Assembly (NCBI GenBank): GCA_011605725.1
Contig: JAAOZP010000017.1
Location: 1 to 64,000, forward strand
Source: Nitrososphaerota archaeon
GTDB lineage: Archaea > Thermoproteota > EX4484-205 > JAAOZP01
DNA: 64,000 nt
Reading direction: 5' to 3'
Made by a program: the position numbers and the translations under genes. Numbering within the stretch: the first letter of the stretch is position 1; each line of letters begins with the position of its first letter. Shown here one piece after another: positions 53,026 through 62,703 of this stretch. The notes under the pieces were generated by a model that saw nothing but the letters and a program-made list of their open reading frames with translations, was not told the origin of the DNA and made no database searches.

Positions 53026-56000
53026 CTAACGCTGAGAATCCTGTTTTACACGGCCACTACTTCTCTCTTTCCCCTCGTCTTTAAAGCCTCTCCTCCTACG
53101 CCTCATTCTTAAAGCGAGAGCAGCCAGCAGCGGGGTTACGGATATCAGTGGAAACAGGTTTGTCTCTCGATTACTCCAAACCCTGACTGCGTGGGGAACA
53201 GTGTTCTCAGAGTATGCTACAAGTATAACTGGGTTTAAACCGTTCCCATCCGGAAGCTCTAGGCAGGCTTCCAGACATGAGCCTGGTTCAAGGTCTCCAA
53301 GGTTTTTTTCAACACCCGTATCCGCCACCTTAACCCTGACATTCCTGACGACAAGATGCTTAGCGAGAGACCTAACCCTGACCATAATCCTCCTCCCGTC
53401 GTACTCCGCATGATCTATTTTTAGCGCAAGCCTCTCGTCGAAGAAGAATCCTCCGGGAGGATTAAGAAACACGGTCATGCTTGAATTGTCACTCTGAACC
53501 TGGAGAACCCTTATTGAGCAGAATACTTCCGGAGGATATCCTTCAACCCTAATTTTAACCGGCAGACTGACAATGCCTGAATCAGCCTCAAGGCTTAGTA
53601 ACGCTTCAAACCCATACTGGTCGCCCTTTAAAACTGGGCTGCTCCAGTCAAGCCTAACAATCCTGACTCTGCAATCCCCGACTGTTCTCCATATGCCGGA
53701 GGGATGCGGATCCCATTTGAAGACGATTATTCTCTCAACGCAGGAAGAGTTATATTCAGAATCGCTCAAAAACAGCATTATTCTACCATTATCGTCTGAC
53801 AGAATCCTCTTTCCAGAGAGGCTTGTGTAGACGGGTAGGCTGCTTGCAGGGGAGCCGTTGTGAGCCCAGTGCGCCGTGGCGCAGAACACCCTGGTCCCGT
53901 TCAAGTCCAAAACGTAGTCGGAGGTTATGTTGAAGGCTGTGAAAACAGCCTCGATACTGAGCATGTCGCTGTAAACATTTTCTTCAAGCACCTTCACGCA
54001 GTAATGGTAAACACCTGGCTTAGACTCGGTCCAGTTGAAGCTAACCCCGTCGCTGGAGACTATAGTGCTTCTCACGACTGTCCCGTTTGAAGACAATACT
54101 CCAACCCTAATCCCGTGGGCAATACTATTGTTGCACTGCCACACAACCCTGGGTATCGTTATGTTGAGAAGATCCATTATGTTCAGCATAATGCTGAAGG
54201 AATAGTTTTCCAGAAGAATATTGTTCAAGAAAACCCTGGGGCAAGTGTCGTTAGGATTGCTGAATCTCACCCAGTTGGGAAACAGGGTTACGGTGCATGG
54301 TTCAACGCAGCCTAGGAAACCGGCAGCGTCGAAAGATGCTTTGGAAAAACCTTTTTCAGGTATTCTCAGCCTGAAGGATGCTGGACTCTTCCCGACGAGC
54401 CCGGTTTCAACCCATCTTACTTCAATCCCTTTCAGCAGCATGCTGTTGAACGAGAGCCTTGCTGAAACAGTTATCTCAACCTCTTCTCCCGGTCTACCTA
54501 CTACAATTGTTCTAGACGGTTCCAGCACTATTCTAGTGAAGATGATCCTAAGATGGGTCTCCCCCTCTATGAACCCGTCGCTCGCCTTCAACTCTCCCTC
54601 GTAAGCAACATCCCTGCCGGTTAACCTTAGAGTTGCAGCTCCGTCAACCCCTGTTAGGACAGAGGAGCCTGAAGGCTTAAACTCCACCAGCACGCCGGCG
54701 ACCGGTGTGAGGCTGTGAGAATAAACTGTTTTTACTGAAAAGCTTGGTGAAGCATTGTTGCAAGCGTAGTAGGAGCCTTCTAAGAAAACAGCGTCTACGG
54801 TTGAGACCTCAAGCTTAATCAGTGTGAAAACTATTCTTACGCAAGCCTCCTGGCTCAACCCGGCCCCGTTCTCGTCGACCACGACGAAGGTTAAGCAGGT
54901 TTCGCAGTCTTTCTCAACATACGTGAAAACCGCCTCTCCATCTTTACTGGTTAAAGCCTTGTTTCCGAAGGAATCCCTTATCCTAATCCCAGCCGCTGGA
55001 CTGCCGTCATGAGAGTGGTATGCTGCAACAGTGACGACCACGGAGGAACCGCTCCTAGCCCAGTAAGCACTGTTTCTAAGAACCCCGCCTGAAACACTTT
55101 TCACACTAAGCCTGTAGGAGGACCATGTGACTGTGAAGGTCACGTTACCGCCAGTCGTAGAAGTTATACCCATGTAAACTCCTTTAGGAGGGTTGAAAGA
55201 GTATTTCCTGACACCGGGGATGGATTCTGAGACCCTATAAACTTCTATCCTAGAGTATTCCCCAAGACAGTCGTAAACCCTAACCCTGAGCTCAACAGTC
55301 TCGCCCAGCATGTGTAAACCCAGATCAGACGGTCCAATCGGCTCGATCCCCATGGAGTCGAAACGTAGACTTATCTGCGGTAAGTCGACTGTAAGCGTTA
55401 ACTCATCAGTCCTGTTTCTAGATGAGAAAAAAATTCTTCTGGAGAAAACTCCTCCGCCAAGCTTCTTTAAGACGCAGCTGCCAGTTTCAACCCCGCTGGC
55501 AGCATCCTCCACAACCCATCCGTCTGCGCTGTAGAACCTTATTCTCTGAGACCAGTATACAGTAGAGCCGCTGTCAGCCCACGCGTCTAATCCGTGTACA
55601 AATGTTGAACCGGTCATGTTTAAGCCCAGGTACTCTATGGTCGTTACAAGGTATTCTCCTGAGGTGAATCCGACTTCATCCCCGTTGCTAACCGCTACAG
55701 CGATAATTTTCACCCCTGTTTCCGCAGTTCCCTCAGAGTAGACAGCGTCCACCCGGTATCCCTCGAGTGGTTCAACAAGCGGAGCCGAGCCCCCTATTCT
55801 CACCAGAACCGGGCTTGAGAAAAACCATGTATCCCTGTTAACTCCTGTGAACAATGCTTGCTGAAGGCTTCCCGGAGCCCCGCAGCCGGTTTTCTCAACA
55901 CTGTTCCAAACAGCTTTCCAGCTTACGAAACCAGCATCCGGATCTCCCGGAAGCCTGAAGGTGAAAACATGAGTCACCTTCCCATTCAGAGCAGCTTCAG

Positions 56001-56577
56001 CCTGGTGGGACTCAGCCTTAACCATTCCCGTACTCTCTATTTTAATATCCATAGTTGCACAGGCCATGGAGCGTTCTTCATAGATGTTTGAAACCACCTT
56101 CACTACGATGCCTATTGTAAGCTCAACAGTATGAGTACCCGGTTTGAGCTTCGCAGCTTTAGAGTAGCAGCTTGCCCACCAGTATTCTTTTCCAAGCTCG
56201 TAAACCTTCGCACCGTCCACGTAAACCTTCAGATACTTTTCCTGAATAATCCAGCCGTCTGGAACAGGGTTACGGTCGTCTCCACAAACATAAATGTTTG
56301 CCTCTTCTCCTTCGGGAACAGTGATTGTCGCAGTGGCTGTTTTCAAGTCGCCGTATACCCCTTGACCGTTAGCCCTAATCTGGAGATAGCCTGTTCCGCC
56401 GCACCAGAGACTCTTACTGAAAGAATAGCTTATTTGAACAGTATCCGTCTTTAAACCGCTCCACGAGTAGGAGGCCGGTATGCTTCCAGGATGGGCGTCA
56501 GCCTGAACCAGGTATTGAAGCAGGACTATGGCTAAAGTAGGCAGCAGGGTTCTCCAAATTATTTTCGAAGCCCGCAT
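53026..56577 (-). CDS. Giant secreted surface protein with Ig-like repeats and C-terminal membrane anchor
   Basis: A 1183-residue extracytoplasmic protein. An N-terminal signal peptide (TLLPTLAIVLLQYLVQAD) precedes a long series of beta-sandwich modules; recurring segments such as GVYMGITSTTGGNVTFTV, TVYSHSLTPVAGVLVEF and TAHWAHNGSPASSLPVY mark repeated Ig-like/Big-type domains. The C-terminus has a hydrophobic stretch (FPLISVTPLLAALALRM) and a basic tail, a cell-envelope anchor. Cysteines are plentiful, suggesting extracellular disulfides. No enzyme motif is seen; adhesion, S-layer association or surface scaffolding are possible. Confidence 0.8.
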   Translation of the reverse strand: MRASKIIWRTLLPTLAIVLLQYLVQADAHPGSIPASYSWSGLKTDTVQISYSFSKSLWCGGTGYLQIRANGQGVYGDLKTATATITVPEGEEANIYVCGDDRNPVPDGWIIQEKYLKVYVDGAKVYELGKEYWWASCYSKAAKLKPGTHTVELTIGIVVKVVSNIYEERSMACATMDIKIESTGMVKAESHQAEAALNGKVTHVFTFRLPGDPDAGFVSWKAVWNSVEKTGCGAPGSLQQALFTGVNRDTWFFSSPVLVRIGGSAPLVEPLEGYRVDAVYSEGTAETGVKIIAVAVSNGDEVGFTSGEYLVTTIEYLGLNMTGSTFVHGLDAWADSGSTVYWSQRIRFYSADGWVVEDAASGVETGSCVLKKLGGGVFSRRIFFSSRNRTDELTLTVDLPQISLRFDSMGIEPIGPSDLGLHMLGETVELRVRVYDCLGEYSRIEVYRVSESIPGVRKYSFNPPKGVYMGITSTTGGNVTFTVTWSSYRLSVKSVSGGVLRNSAYWARSGSSVVVTVAAYHSHDGSPAAGIRIRDSFGNKALTSKDGEAVFTYVEKDCETCLTFVVVDENGAGLSQEACVRIVFTLIKLEVSTVDAVFLEGSYYACNNASPSFSVKTVYSHSLTPVAGVLVEFKPSGSSVLTGVDGAATLRLTGRDVAYEGELKASDGFIEGETHLRIIFTRIVLEPSRTIVVGRPGEEVEITVSARLSFNSMLLKGIEVRWVETGLVGKSPASFRLRIPEKGFSKASFDAAGFLGCVEPCTVTLFPNWVRFSNPNDTCPRVFLNNILLENYSFSIMLNIMDLLNITIPRVVWQCNNSIAHGIRVGVLSSNGTVVRSTIVSSDGVSFNWTESKPGVYHYCVKVLEENVYSDMLSIEAVFTAFNITSDYVLDLNGTRVFCATAHWAHNGSPASSLPVYTSLSGKRILSDDNGRIMLFLSDSEYNSSCVERIIVFKWDPHPSGIWRTVGDCRVRIVRLDWSSPVLKGDQYGFEALLSLEADSGIVSLPVKIRVEGYPPEVFCSIRVLQVQSDNSSMTVFLNPPGGFFFDERLALKIDHAEYDGRRIMVRVRSLAKHLVVRNVRVKVADTGVEKNLGDLEPGSCLEACLELPDGNGLNPVILVAYSENTVPHAVRVWSNRETNLFPLISVTPLLAALALRMRRRRRGFKDEGKERSSGRVKQDSQR

Positions 56578-56604
56578 TCCGATGAAATCTTGTCACCCGT
56601 ACAC

Positions 56605-57492
56605 TTAAGCACCAATATTGCTTGAAACAGCCTGGGCGAGATTGAGAAAATCCTGAACACTAAGCTCGAAAACCCTGCTTCTCTCCGGGATAATTTGGAA
56701 AACACTGTTGTAAGCATGCTTCCCCTTCTCCCCGTAAAGCTTTTCAAGACTGTTTCTTAAAACTTTTCTCGCAAGCCTGTTTCTCTGGCTGAACATTGTT
56801 CTAAGCAGGTTTTCCAGAATATTCATGTCCACATTTCTTCTCGAAGGTTTGAAACAGAGGACTGCGTGAGCAACCTTAGGCCTGGGATAGAACGAGGAGG
56901 AGGGGAAAAAGCCTAGCACGCGTGGCTCAGCCACCGTGTTAACCGAGACCGTCAACCTGCCGTAGCCTCTTGTCCCCGGTTTCGAGACGATTCTCTCAGC
57001 AACCTCCTTCTGCACGGTGACCACGGCTTTCTCAAAGCTCTGCCCCAGGATTTTGAATATTACTGGGGTTGAAACATGGTAAGGGATGTTCCCAGTGTAA
57101 ACGTTACCGTTTAAATCTATCTGTGTGAAGTCGCCTTGAACAACCTCAACGTTTTTAAAAGTTGAGAACCGGTCTTTCAAAACCCTTACGAGCACAGGGT
57201 CTATTTCAACAGCCTTAACTTTTGAACCATGCTTAGCCAGTTCGAACGTCAAGGTTCCCAATCCTGCTCCTATTTCAACAATAACATCGTTCGGCTTAGG
57301 CTGAATGTTTTCAACAATCGTTTTCACCAGATGTTCGTCGACGACAAAGCTTTGGCTAAGCCTCTTTTTAGGCCTTATTCCGTATTTCTTTATCAGACGG
57401 ATTGTCTCTGCGAAAAGTTCTCCACGATACGGGTGAGGAATGCTCCTGCTTGTCTGCGAGCCTACTCCTCTCCTAGTCGACACGTAGTTCAA
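56605..57492 (-). CDS. ksgA: rRNA dimethyladenosine transferase, KsgA/Dim1 family
   Basis: A 295-residue SAM-dependent enzyme dimethylating two adjacent adenosines in helix 45 of 16S rRNA. KKRLSQSFVVDEHLVK is the family start motif; EIGAGLGTLTFEL is the SAM loop, VQGDFTQIDL the acidic motif, and GNIPYHVSTPVIFK the catalytic NxPY motif. The ATG at 57492 gives about 40 residues before the usual family N-terminus and overlaps the upstream gene by 20 nt, so an internal start is possible. Confidence 0.93.
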   Translation of the reverse strand: MNYVSTRRGVGSQTSRSIPHPYRGELFAETIRLIKKYGIRPKKRLSQSFVVDEHLVKTIVENIQPKPNDVIVEIGAGLGTLTFELAKHGSKVKAVEIDPVLVRVLKDRFSTFKNVEVVQGDFTQIDLNGNVYTGNIPYHVSTPVIFKILGQSFEKAVVTVQKEVAERIVSKPGTRGYGRLTVSVNTVAEPRVLGFFPSSSFYPRPKVAHAVLCFKPSRRNVDMNILENLLRTMFSQRNRLARKVLRNSLEKLYGEKGKHAYNSVFQIIPERSRVFELSVQDFLNLAQAVSSNIGA

Positions 57493-58951
57493 GAGTATAC
57501 ACGCTAACTGCCTTCAACAATGGGAAAGCCATGTTGGGCGGAGTATATTCCACGCACAGCTCAACGTTAATCATGTAGACACCGCTGGCAACAGTCCTCT
57601 TCAAATCCATGCTTAAGAATATGAATCTTGCTTCCCCGACTGTTATGTTCACACTTTCAATGCTTACCCCTATCTTCGGGAATCCCTCGCCAGTTGAAAA
57701 GTAAAACATGCCTAAATCCGATGGTGCATACGTATCTGACGGGTCATGCTTGTTTACCCTCAGGAAAACTTTGCCTTCAAACCCGTTTAAAGACCCGATT
57801 AGAAAATCGACGGTAGTCTTCCCGCCGGGTGACGCGTCTACACGTGGAAAATACGCCACTATGCCTGGAGCAGGATCATTATAGGTTGAAGAAACATTCG
57901 CAACCCCCAGCTTAACCACCTTTAACTCGCGATTGCGCGACGGGGTTTCTACAACAAAGGTTAAATCATTTATTCCGAATGGGGAACGCTCATCTATCTC
58001 CATCGTAATAACCACCCCGCTGTAGTTCCTCGGGGCTAAAAAGAAGTTGCTACCGTTAAACTCGATGAGACTGAGCCCAATATGGCTTGAGTAAACATGC
58101 ACTGTTTCGTCGAAACCGTAGAGCGGTGTAACGCTCACCAGGATGTTCACAACATCACCTGGCTTAGCAATAGTGATGTTCGGTTTGAAGCATATTTTGA
58201 AGTCTGGCGGAGGAGCCTCTGAAACTTCTATCGTCAGATTCACCAGAGCCTGATAGCTCGGCGATTTTAAAACCACTGTGAAATTATTAACACCAACTGG
58301 AATGCTCCTATTTGTTTTAACACTTATCCCAAGCATTTTCACACCCTTATCTATAACGCTTTTCTCAAGCATTGAACCCGGTAGACCCATTATCGAAACG
58401 TTTACAGTCTCGTTGAACCCGGCGTGCGGGGTTATTGAAATGTTCAACAGGAATGATTCAGTCTGAATGATGCTTGCGGGTTGAAGGTTCACACTGGCTT
58501 CAAACCAGGGTTTCTCAACCTCTTTAACGACCATTTCAAGACATGTTTTCCTCTCAACCTCCAAGTATGAGCCTGAAATGTTAACTAAATACGTGCCTGC
58601 AGAGAGACCAGTTGTGTTCAGAGTTAAGATAGCGTTTCTCGAAGACGGGGATAGAACCCAATTTGAAACAGAGTAGTCGATGCCAACCGGGTTTTCAATC
58701 TTAAGGACTACGCTTCCCTGAAAAGCACCCTCCGGCACAAGGGTTATGAGCATGTTCACAACCTTTCCTTGAAAAACCTCTACCCGCGTAGTGTTCAGCT
58801 CAAGCCTGAAGTCGTACACGGGCGGAGGGGGTGTGAGAACCTTCGTGAACAGAAAGTAGACAAGAACTACTGCAAGCAGAGCTACCGAGACTACTGCGAT
58901 GATTGGAAGCAGTCTTCTAATCTTCTCCTCATCCTCGCCCGGTTCGAACAA
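57473..58951 (-). CDS. Membrane-anchored extracytoplasmic protein with Ig-like modules
   Basis: A 492-residue protein with one N-terminal signal-anchor helix (IIAVVSVALLAVVLVYFLF, about 16-37) and a long extracellular beta-rich region. Several N-x-S/T sites suggest N-glycosylation. Repeats such as GSYLEVERKTCLEMVV, SYQALVNLTIEVSEAPPPDFKICF and NVSSTY fit CARDB/NEW3-like beta-sandwiches. Starts at TTG 58951 about 30 bp after a TATA-like CTTTAAAAATCC, so leaderless. It is divergent from sufS. Confidence 0.78.
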   Translation of the reverse strand: MFEPGEDEEKIRRLLPIIAVVSVALLAVVLVYFLFTKVLTPPPPVYDFRLELNTTRVEVFQGKVVNMLITLVPEGAFQGSVVLKIENPVGIDYSVSNWVLSPSSRNAILTLNTTGLSAGTYLVNISGSYLEVERKTCLEMVVKEVEKPWFEASVNLQPASIIQTESFLLNISITPHAGFNETVNVSIMGLPGSMLEKSVIDKGVKMLGISVKTNRSIPVGVNNFTVVLKSPSYQALVNLTIEVSEAPPPDFKICFKPNITIAKPGDVVNILVSVTPLYGFDETVHVYSSHIGLSLIEFNGSNFFLAPRNYSGVVITMEIDERSPFGINDLTFVVETPSRNRELKVVKLGVANVSSTYNDPAPGIVAYFPRVDASPGGKTTVDFLIGSLNGFEGKVFLRVNKHDPSDTYAPSDLGMFYFSTGEGFPKIGVSIESVNITVGEARFIFLSMDLKRTVASGVYMINVELCVEYTPPNMAFPLLKAVSVYTLELRVD

Positions 58952-59004
58952 GTGTCGCCTATAATGGTAAAGAAGGATTTTTAAAGTTCTCGTTTAAACA
59001 GAAA

Positions 59005-59014
59005 CTCTTTAAAG
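59005..59014 (+). promoter_or_regulatory. TATA box of the sufS operon
   Basis: CTCTTTAAAG is about 28 bp before the ATG at 59038, predicting a leaderless mRNA. Confidence 0.6.
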
Positions 59015-59037
59015 CCTCCTGTAAGTTATGAAGAATT

Positions 59038-60252
59038 ATGCCCCTGGATCCCTACGTCGTCAGAGAGGATTTTCCCATCCTTAAAAGGGTTATAAACGGT
59101 AAAAGCCTTGTTTACTTTAACAATGCTGCGACAACCCAGAAGCCAGTTCAAGTTGTGGAAGCCATAAAAAACTATTATTACAATTATAACTCTGATGTTA
59201 TGCGTAGCGTAAACACGTTGAGCTCTCAGGCGACTGAGCTCTACATGGAGGCGAGGCGTAAAATAGCTGGGTTCATAAGCGCGCAGGAGGATGAAATAGT
59301 TTTCACCAAGAACACGACTGAGGGCTTAAACATGATTGCGGAAGCACTCTCCGGGAGAATCAGGGAGGGGTCTGTGGTCGTGACGAGCATAATGGAGCAT
59401 CACAGCAACCTCCTGCCCTGGAGGAGAGTTGCAACTAGAAACGGCGGGAGGCTGACGATAGTTGGAATGAACCGGGATTTCACGATAGACATGGATATGG
59501 TTGAGAAAAGCCTTGAAGAAGGTTGTGAGATACTTACTGTCGTGCATGTTTCAAACGTTCTTGGAACGGTTAATCCTGCTGGCGAGCTTTCAAAGCTTGC
59601 TCACAAGCATGGAAGCCTCTTCATACTTGACGCTGCCCAGAGCGTGCCGCACATGCCTTTTAACGTTAAAGAAATAGATCCGGATGCTACGGCTTTCAGT
59701 GGCCACAAGATGCTTGGTCCGACAGGCATAGGAGTACTATATGTTAAGAGGCGTATTCTGGAAGAAGTTGAACCCCCGCTTCTCGGAGGCGGGATGGTTA
59801 AGACAGTTACCCTTGGAAACCAGGTTTATGAGGACATTCCCTTCAGGTTTGAAGCCGGCACTCCCAATATTGAGGGCGTAATCGGGCTAGCAGCCGCCGT
59901 CGACTACCTGCGCAAGATAGGAATGGAGAATATTGCTGAACACGAGTTGAAACTGGTTAAGCACCTCTTGGAAGGATTAGACAGGAGCATGGTTGAGGTC
60001 TATGGACCCGGCGAGGCTGCGAAGCATGCCGGCATCTTAAGCTTCAACGTTAAGGGTGTTCACCCCCATGATGTGGCTCATTTTCTCGATGCAGACGGGA
60101 TCATGATAAGGTCGGGCGCCCTCTGTGCTGAGCCGCTTGTAAACGCTCTTGGAGTAAGCGCTGTCGCCAGAGTAAGCTTTTACCTCTACAACACCCTGGA
60201 GGAAGTCGACAGGTTTCACGAATCCGTCAGGAGGATGAAGCAATTCGTATAG
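59038..60252 (+). CDS. sufS: Cysteine desulfurase SufS
   Basis: A 404-residue class V aminotransferase-fold enzyme that provides sulfur for Fe-S clusters. NNAATTQKP, EHHSNLLPW (His contacting PLP), LDAAQSVPHM (Asp) and SGHKMLGP (PLP Lys, about 224) are intact. The active-site Cys is C363 in RSGALCAEPLV, where bacterial SufS usually reads RSGHHCAQPLM, so the loop is altered but the Cys is kept. Followed by a SufU-like scaffold, its expected partner. Confidence 0.93.
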   Translation: MPLDPYVVREDFPILKRVINGKSLVYFNNAATTQKPVQVVEAIKNYYYNYNSDVMRSVNTLSSQATELYMEARRKIAGFISAQEDEIVFTKNTTEGLNMIAEALSGRIREGSVVVTSIMEHHSNLLPWRRVATRNGGRLTIVGMNRDFTIDMDMVEKSLEEGCEILTVVHVSNVLGTVNPAGELSKLAHKHGSLFILDAAQSVPHMPFNVKEIDPDATAFSGHKMLGPTGIGVLYVKRRILEEVEPPLLGGGMVKTVTLGNQVYEDIPFRFEAGTPNIEGVIGLAAAVDYLRKIGMENIAEHELKLVKHLLEGLDRSMVEVYGPGEAAKHAGILSFNVKGVHPHDVAHFLDADGIMIRSGALCAEPLVNALGVSAVARVSFYLYNTLEEVDRFHESVRRMKQFV

Positions 60253-60303
60253 CTGCTGAACGGGTGAGGAACAACGGAGAGTTCAAAGAATCTCCGGGAA
60301 TTT

Positions 60304-60651
60304 TTGAAACGGTTTAAAAACCCTGCTAACTACGGCGTGATTGAGAATGCTGACCTTGTCTCGGAGGAGACGGATTACTCTTGCGGAGACAGGCTGAGAA
60401 TGTTTTTCAAGCTTGAAAACGGGAGGATTGTAAACGTGAAGTTTACCTCGGAAGCATGCTTGTTCTGCAATGCTTCAGCATCCCTACTCGCCGACCTGGT
60501 TAAGGGGAAAACGCTCGAACAGGCGCTCAGCCTTAAAGAAGACGATCTTCTAAGACTGTTCAACACGGATTCTAAAAGCCCTCGCTACCGCTGTATAATC
60601 CTCCCTTTAAGAGTCATGAAGAAGGCTCTCCAAGGAGTTGGGAAAAGCTAG
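60304..60651 (+). CDS. sufU: SufU/IscU-like Fe-S scaffold or sulfur acceptor protein
   Basis: A 115-residue NifU_N-fold protein. Three conserved cysteines are in YSCGDRL, EACLFCNAS (an extra Cys precedes the usual one) and RYRCIILPLR. SufU members accept sulfur from SufS and carry zinc. No ATG or GTG start exists between the sufS stop and the conserved NPANYG; the TTG at 60304 gives a slightly short N-terminus, and an upstream non-AUG start is possible. It overlaps the convergent coiled-coil gene by four bases. Confidence 0.85.
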   Translation: MKRFKNPANYGVIENADLVSEETDYSCGDRLRMFFKLENGRIVNVKFTSEACLFCNASASLLADLVKGKTLEQALSLKEDDLLRLFNTDSKSPRYRCIILPLRVMKKALQGVGKS

Positions 60652-61325
60652 ACTCCACCGTTCTCCTCAGATCTTTTCGAAAGAATCTCGACCCAAGGAT
60701 TGTCTTTCAAGAAGGAAGGGAGTTCTCCAGCCTTCGTCTGCTCCTTAGGGGGAAAGGTTTTTCGAACAGGCTCTTCAACAGCCATTGTTTTACCCTCCAA
60801 TGTCCTCCTTAGATCCCTGACTTCCCTCAGCAACGAGAAGTATGCTTTTTCAAGAGAGTCGACTCTTTCAGAGAGCTCTCTTATCATCGACTCTATCCTC
60901 ATAAGGCTTCTCTCCAGAGACTGGGTTTCAACAGGTTTCTGAACCTGCCTGATTAGATCCTTCTTAAGCCTGTTCTCCGCCGGAAGCCTCTCCTCCACGC
61001 TGTAATCATCGTACAAGATTAATCCAACACCCTTCTTCAGGAAGGAAGCCGTCTCCACATCCTCCCCAAGGATTCTAGGGGCAGCAACGTAAACCATGCT
61101 GTACTCATCGGCTTTTTCGATCACCGAGGCTAGAGCCTCATAGAGAATAATCCTGTCCGCCTCCTCCTCGAAAAGTATTTTAACCAAGACTTCCTGCCTG
61201 CCGTTTGAGAAAACAAGTTCACTATTCTCCTCAGCATACTCTATAGTCTGGAAACCGTTTTTGGAAAAGTATTTCTCAACCCTCTGCACAACCCTTTTGG
61301 AGAAGCTCATCTGAACTTCATCCAT
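60648..61325 (-). CDS. Coiled-coil protein downstream of an actin homologue
   Basis: A 225-residue protein. The first 110 residues form a mixed alpha/beta domain (VEKYFSKNGFQTIEYAEENSELVF, then SMVYVAAPRILGEDVE); residues 120-185 are a strong coiled coil (LERSLMRIESMIRELSERV, then LEKAYFSLLREVRDLRRTLEG); the acidic/basic tail ends in KRSEENGGV. No family is recognised. Start is ATG 61325 or the ATG at 61310, whose ATGA overlaps the actin stop. Coupled to the actin gene, so a filament-associated partner is plausible by context only. Confidence 0.7.
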   Translation of the reverse strand: MDEVQMSFSKRVVQRVEKYFSKNGFQTIEYAEENSELVFSNGRQEVLVKILFEEEADRIILYEALASVIEKADEYSMVYVAAPRILGEDVETASFLKKGVGLILYDDYSVEERLPAENRLKKDLIRQVQKPVETQSLERSLMRIESMIRELSERVDSLEKAYFSLLREVRDLRRTLEGKTMAVEEPVRKTFPPKEQTKAGELPSFLKDNPWVEILSKRSEENGGV

Positions 61326-62575
61326 CCCTCCATTCTTTCCCAGCTCCACCTGAAACCCTCTGGAACAGCATAGCCGTAAACTATGCATCCCCTCCAAACC
61401 GAATACTTGGGAGAACTCGCCATCACGACCCCTGCTTCCGAAACTCCTTTCTCACCGAGCATAATCTTAATCTTGTCAACCGAATTTACACAGGCGTCTT
61501 CAAGACCTGGAGGAACCTTCCATTCAAAGTTTCCGCCGGACAGTATTATCTGCCTGTACAAGTATGGTTGAAGCTCAACCGGGCATTTCTCAATCGACTG
61601 AACTATTGCCTCAGCCATGTCAACCATACCTAGGAAAAAAGTGTCTCCAACCTTAACATCCCCAGGCCTAGGCATCCCCCTTGCAAAATAGCTTTGAAAA
61701 ACCTCGTGATTAGGGTTAAAAACATACTCGCCTATGAGGAACCTGAGCCAACCGTTATCCTCAAGCGTGATCCTCAGCCTGGTTCCAGGTATGTTTATCA
61801 CTGATGCAAGCTTATCAGGGTTCTCCTTTCCAAACCGGATTGCCTCCTCCAGCCTTCTCGGCACCAAGCCAACCTGCTCCTTCACCTGTCTGACAACAGT
61901 CTCCTCCTTAGCAAGATCACCGTATCCACTGTCCTTCAATATCTCTGCCGTTATTGAGTTAGCATCTCCACCACCCCTGTTTAAAGCTATGATTGCAGTT
62001 CTGACGGGATATCTCGAGATCGGGGTTATCTGCGTATTGCCGTGGCCGGATTCTACGACAACACTCGTCGGAACCTTATGGGATATTGCAACCGCCAGGG
62101 GCTGCGGGATTATCGTGGCTGCCGCAACATTATGCTCCTCCGAATCTATTCTCCTGTAGATGTCGAACAGTTTTTCATACATGTATCTCGGCGCGACTGC
62201 TGACAGGGATGCTACAACGTAAAAACCGTTGAAGCCCTCCTCCTTAGGAGTGAATTCTCTCAACGCCATTCGGGAAACCTCTTCGACAACCTGCCAAGCT
62301 CTAGTGTCATTCTTATCTATCACACCGTTTCTGAAAGGATAGACGAGTCTTGACGCCAAGTCTTCCCTTGCCTCCAGGTAGAGCGGGATATCCTTGCCGA
62401 CTACAACCTCCTTACCCTCACCCATTATCCTAGTCATTATCGCATCCTTATCCGGAAAATACCCTCTGTTCTCCGTCAGCTCCGGTGTTTCCCCAAGCGA
62501 GATCGGGCCATACTTGAAGAAACTAGTACCATAATCCATTCCCATTACGTGTGAACGCTTATACGCCTCGGACAA
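61307..62575 (-). CDS. Archaeal actin-like ATPase
   Basis: A 422-residue actin/Hsp70-fold protein. Phosphate-1 is GMDYGTSFFKYGPI (about 12-25), phosphate-2 VVVESGHGNTQITPI (about 173-187, actin ESGDGVTH-like), GGDANSITAEIL matches actin's helix after the second lobe, ILSGGNFEW is the adenosine motif (about 344-351), and SPKYSVWRGCI (about 390-400) matches the actin PERKYSVWIGG element almost residue for residue. The presence of this late actin signature argues for a crenactin/actin relative rather than MreB or ParM. Start TTG 62575 with a TATA-like element at 62604-62613. Probably a cytoskeletal filament protein. Confidence 0.88.
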   Translation of the reverse strand: MSEAYKRSHVMGMDYGTSFFKYGPISLGETPELTENRGYFPDKDAIMTRIMGEGKEVVVGKDIPLYLEAREDLASRLVYPFRNGVIDKNDTRAWQVVEEVSRMALREFTPKEEGFNGFYVVASLSAVAPRYMYEKLFDIYRRIDSEEHNVAAATIIPQPLAVAISHKVPTSVVVESGHGNTQITPISRYPVRTAIIALNRGGGDANSITAEILKDSGYGDLAKEETVVRQVKEQVGLVPRRLEEAIRFGKENPDKLASVINIPGTRLRITLEDNGWLRFLIGEYVFNPNHEVFQSYFARGMPRPGDVKVGDTFFLGMVDMAEAIVQSIEKCPVELQPYLYRQIILSGGNFEWKVPPGLEDACVNSVDKIKIMLGEKGVSEAGVVMASSPKYSVWRGCIVYGYAVPEGFRWSWERMEGWMKFR

Positions 62576-62703
62576 TTCTCTTCACACTCTACTACCTATA
62601 CTCCTTTTTAAACCATTTAAAAAAGGTAATGGGCGGAGCCTCCTAGCTTACCAACCCCCCCTAGCCGTCCTTTAAAAACCTTATAAGACAATGGTTCAGC
62701 AAG

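Noticed and set aside
54115..54604. Several plus-strand frames inside the 1183-residue surface protein
   Set aside because: All lie antisense to the long coherent frame and have no motifs or initiation signals.
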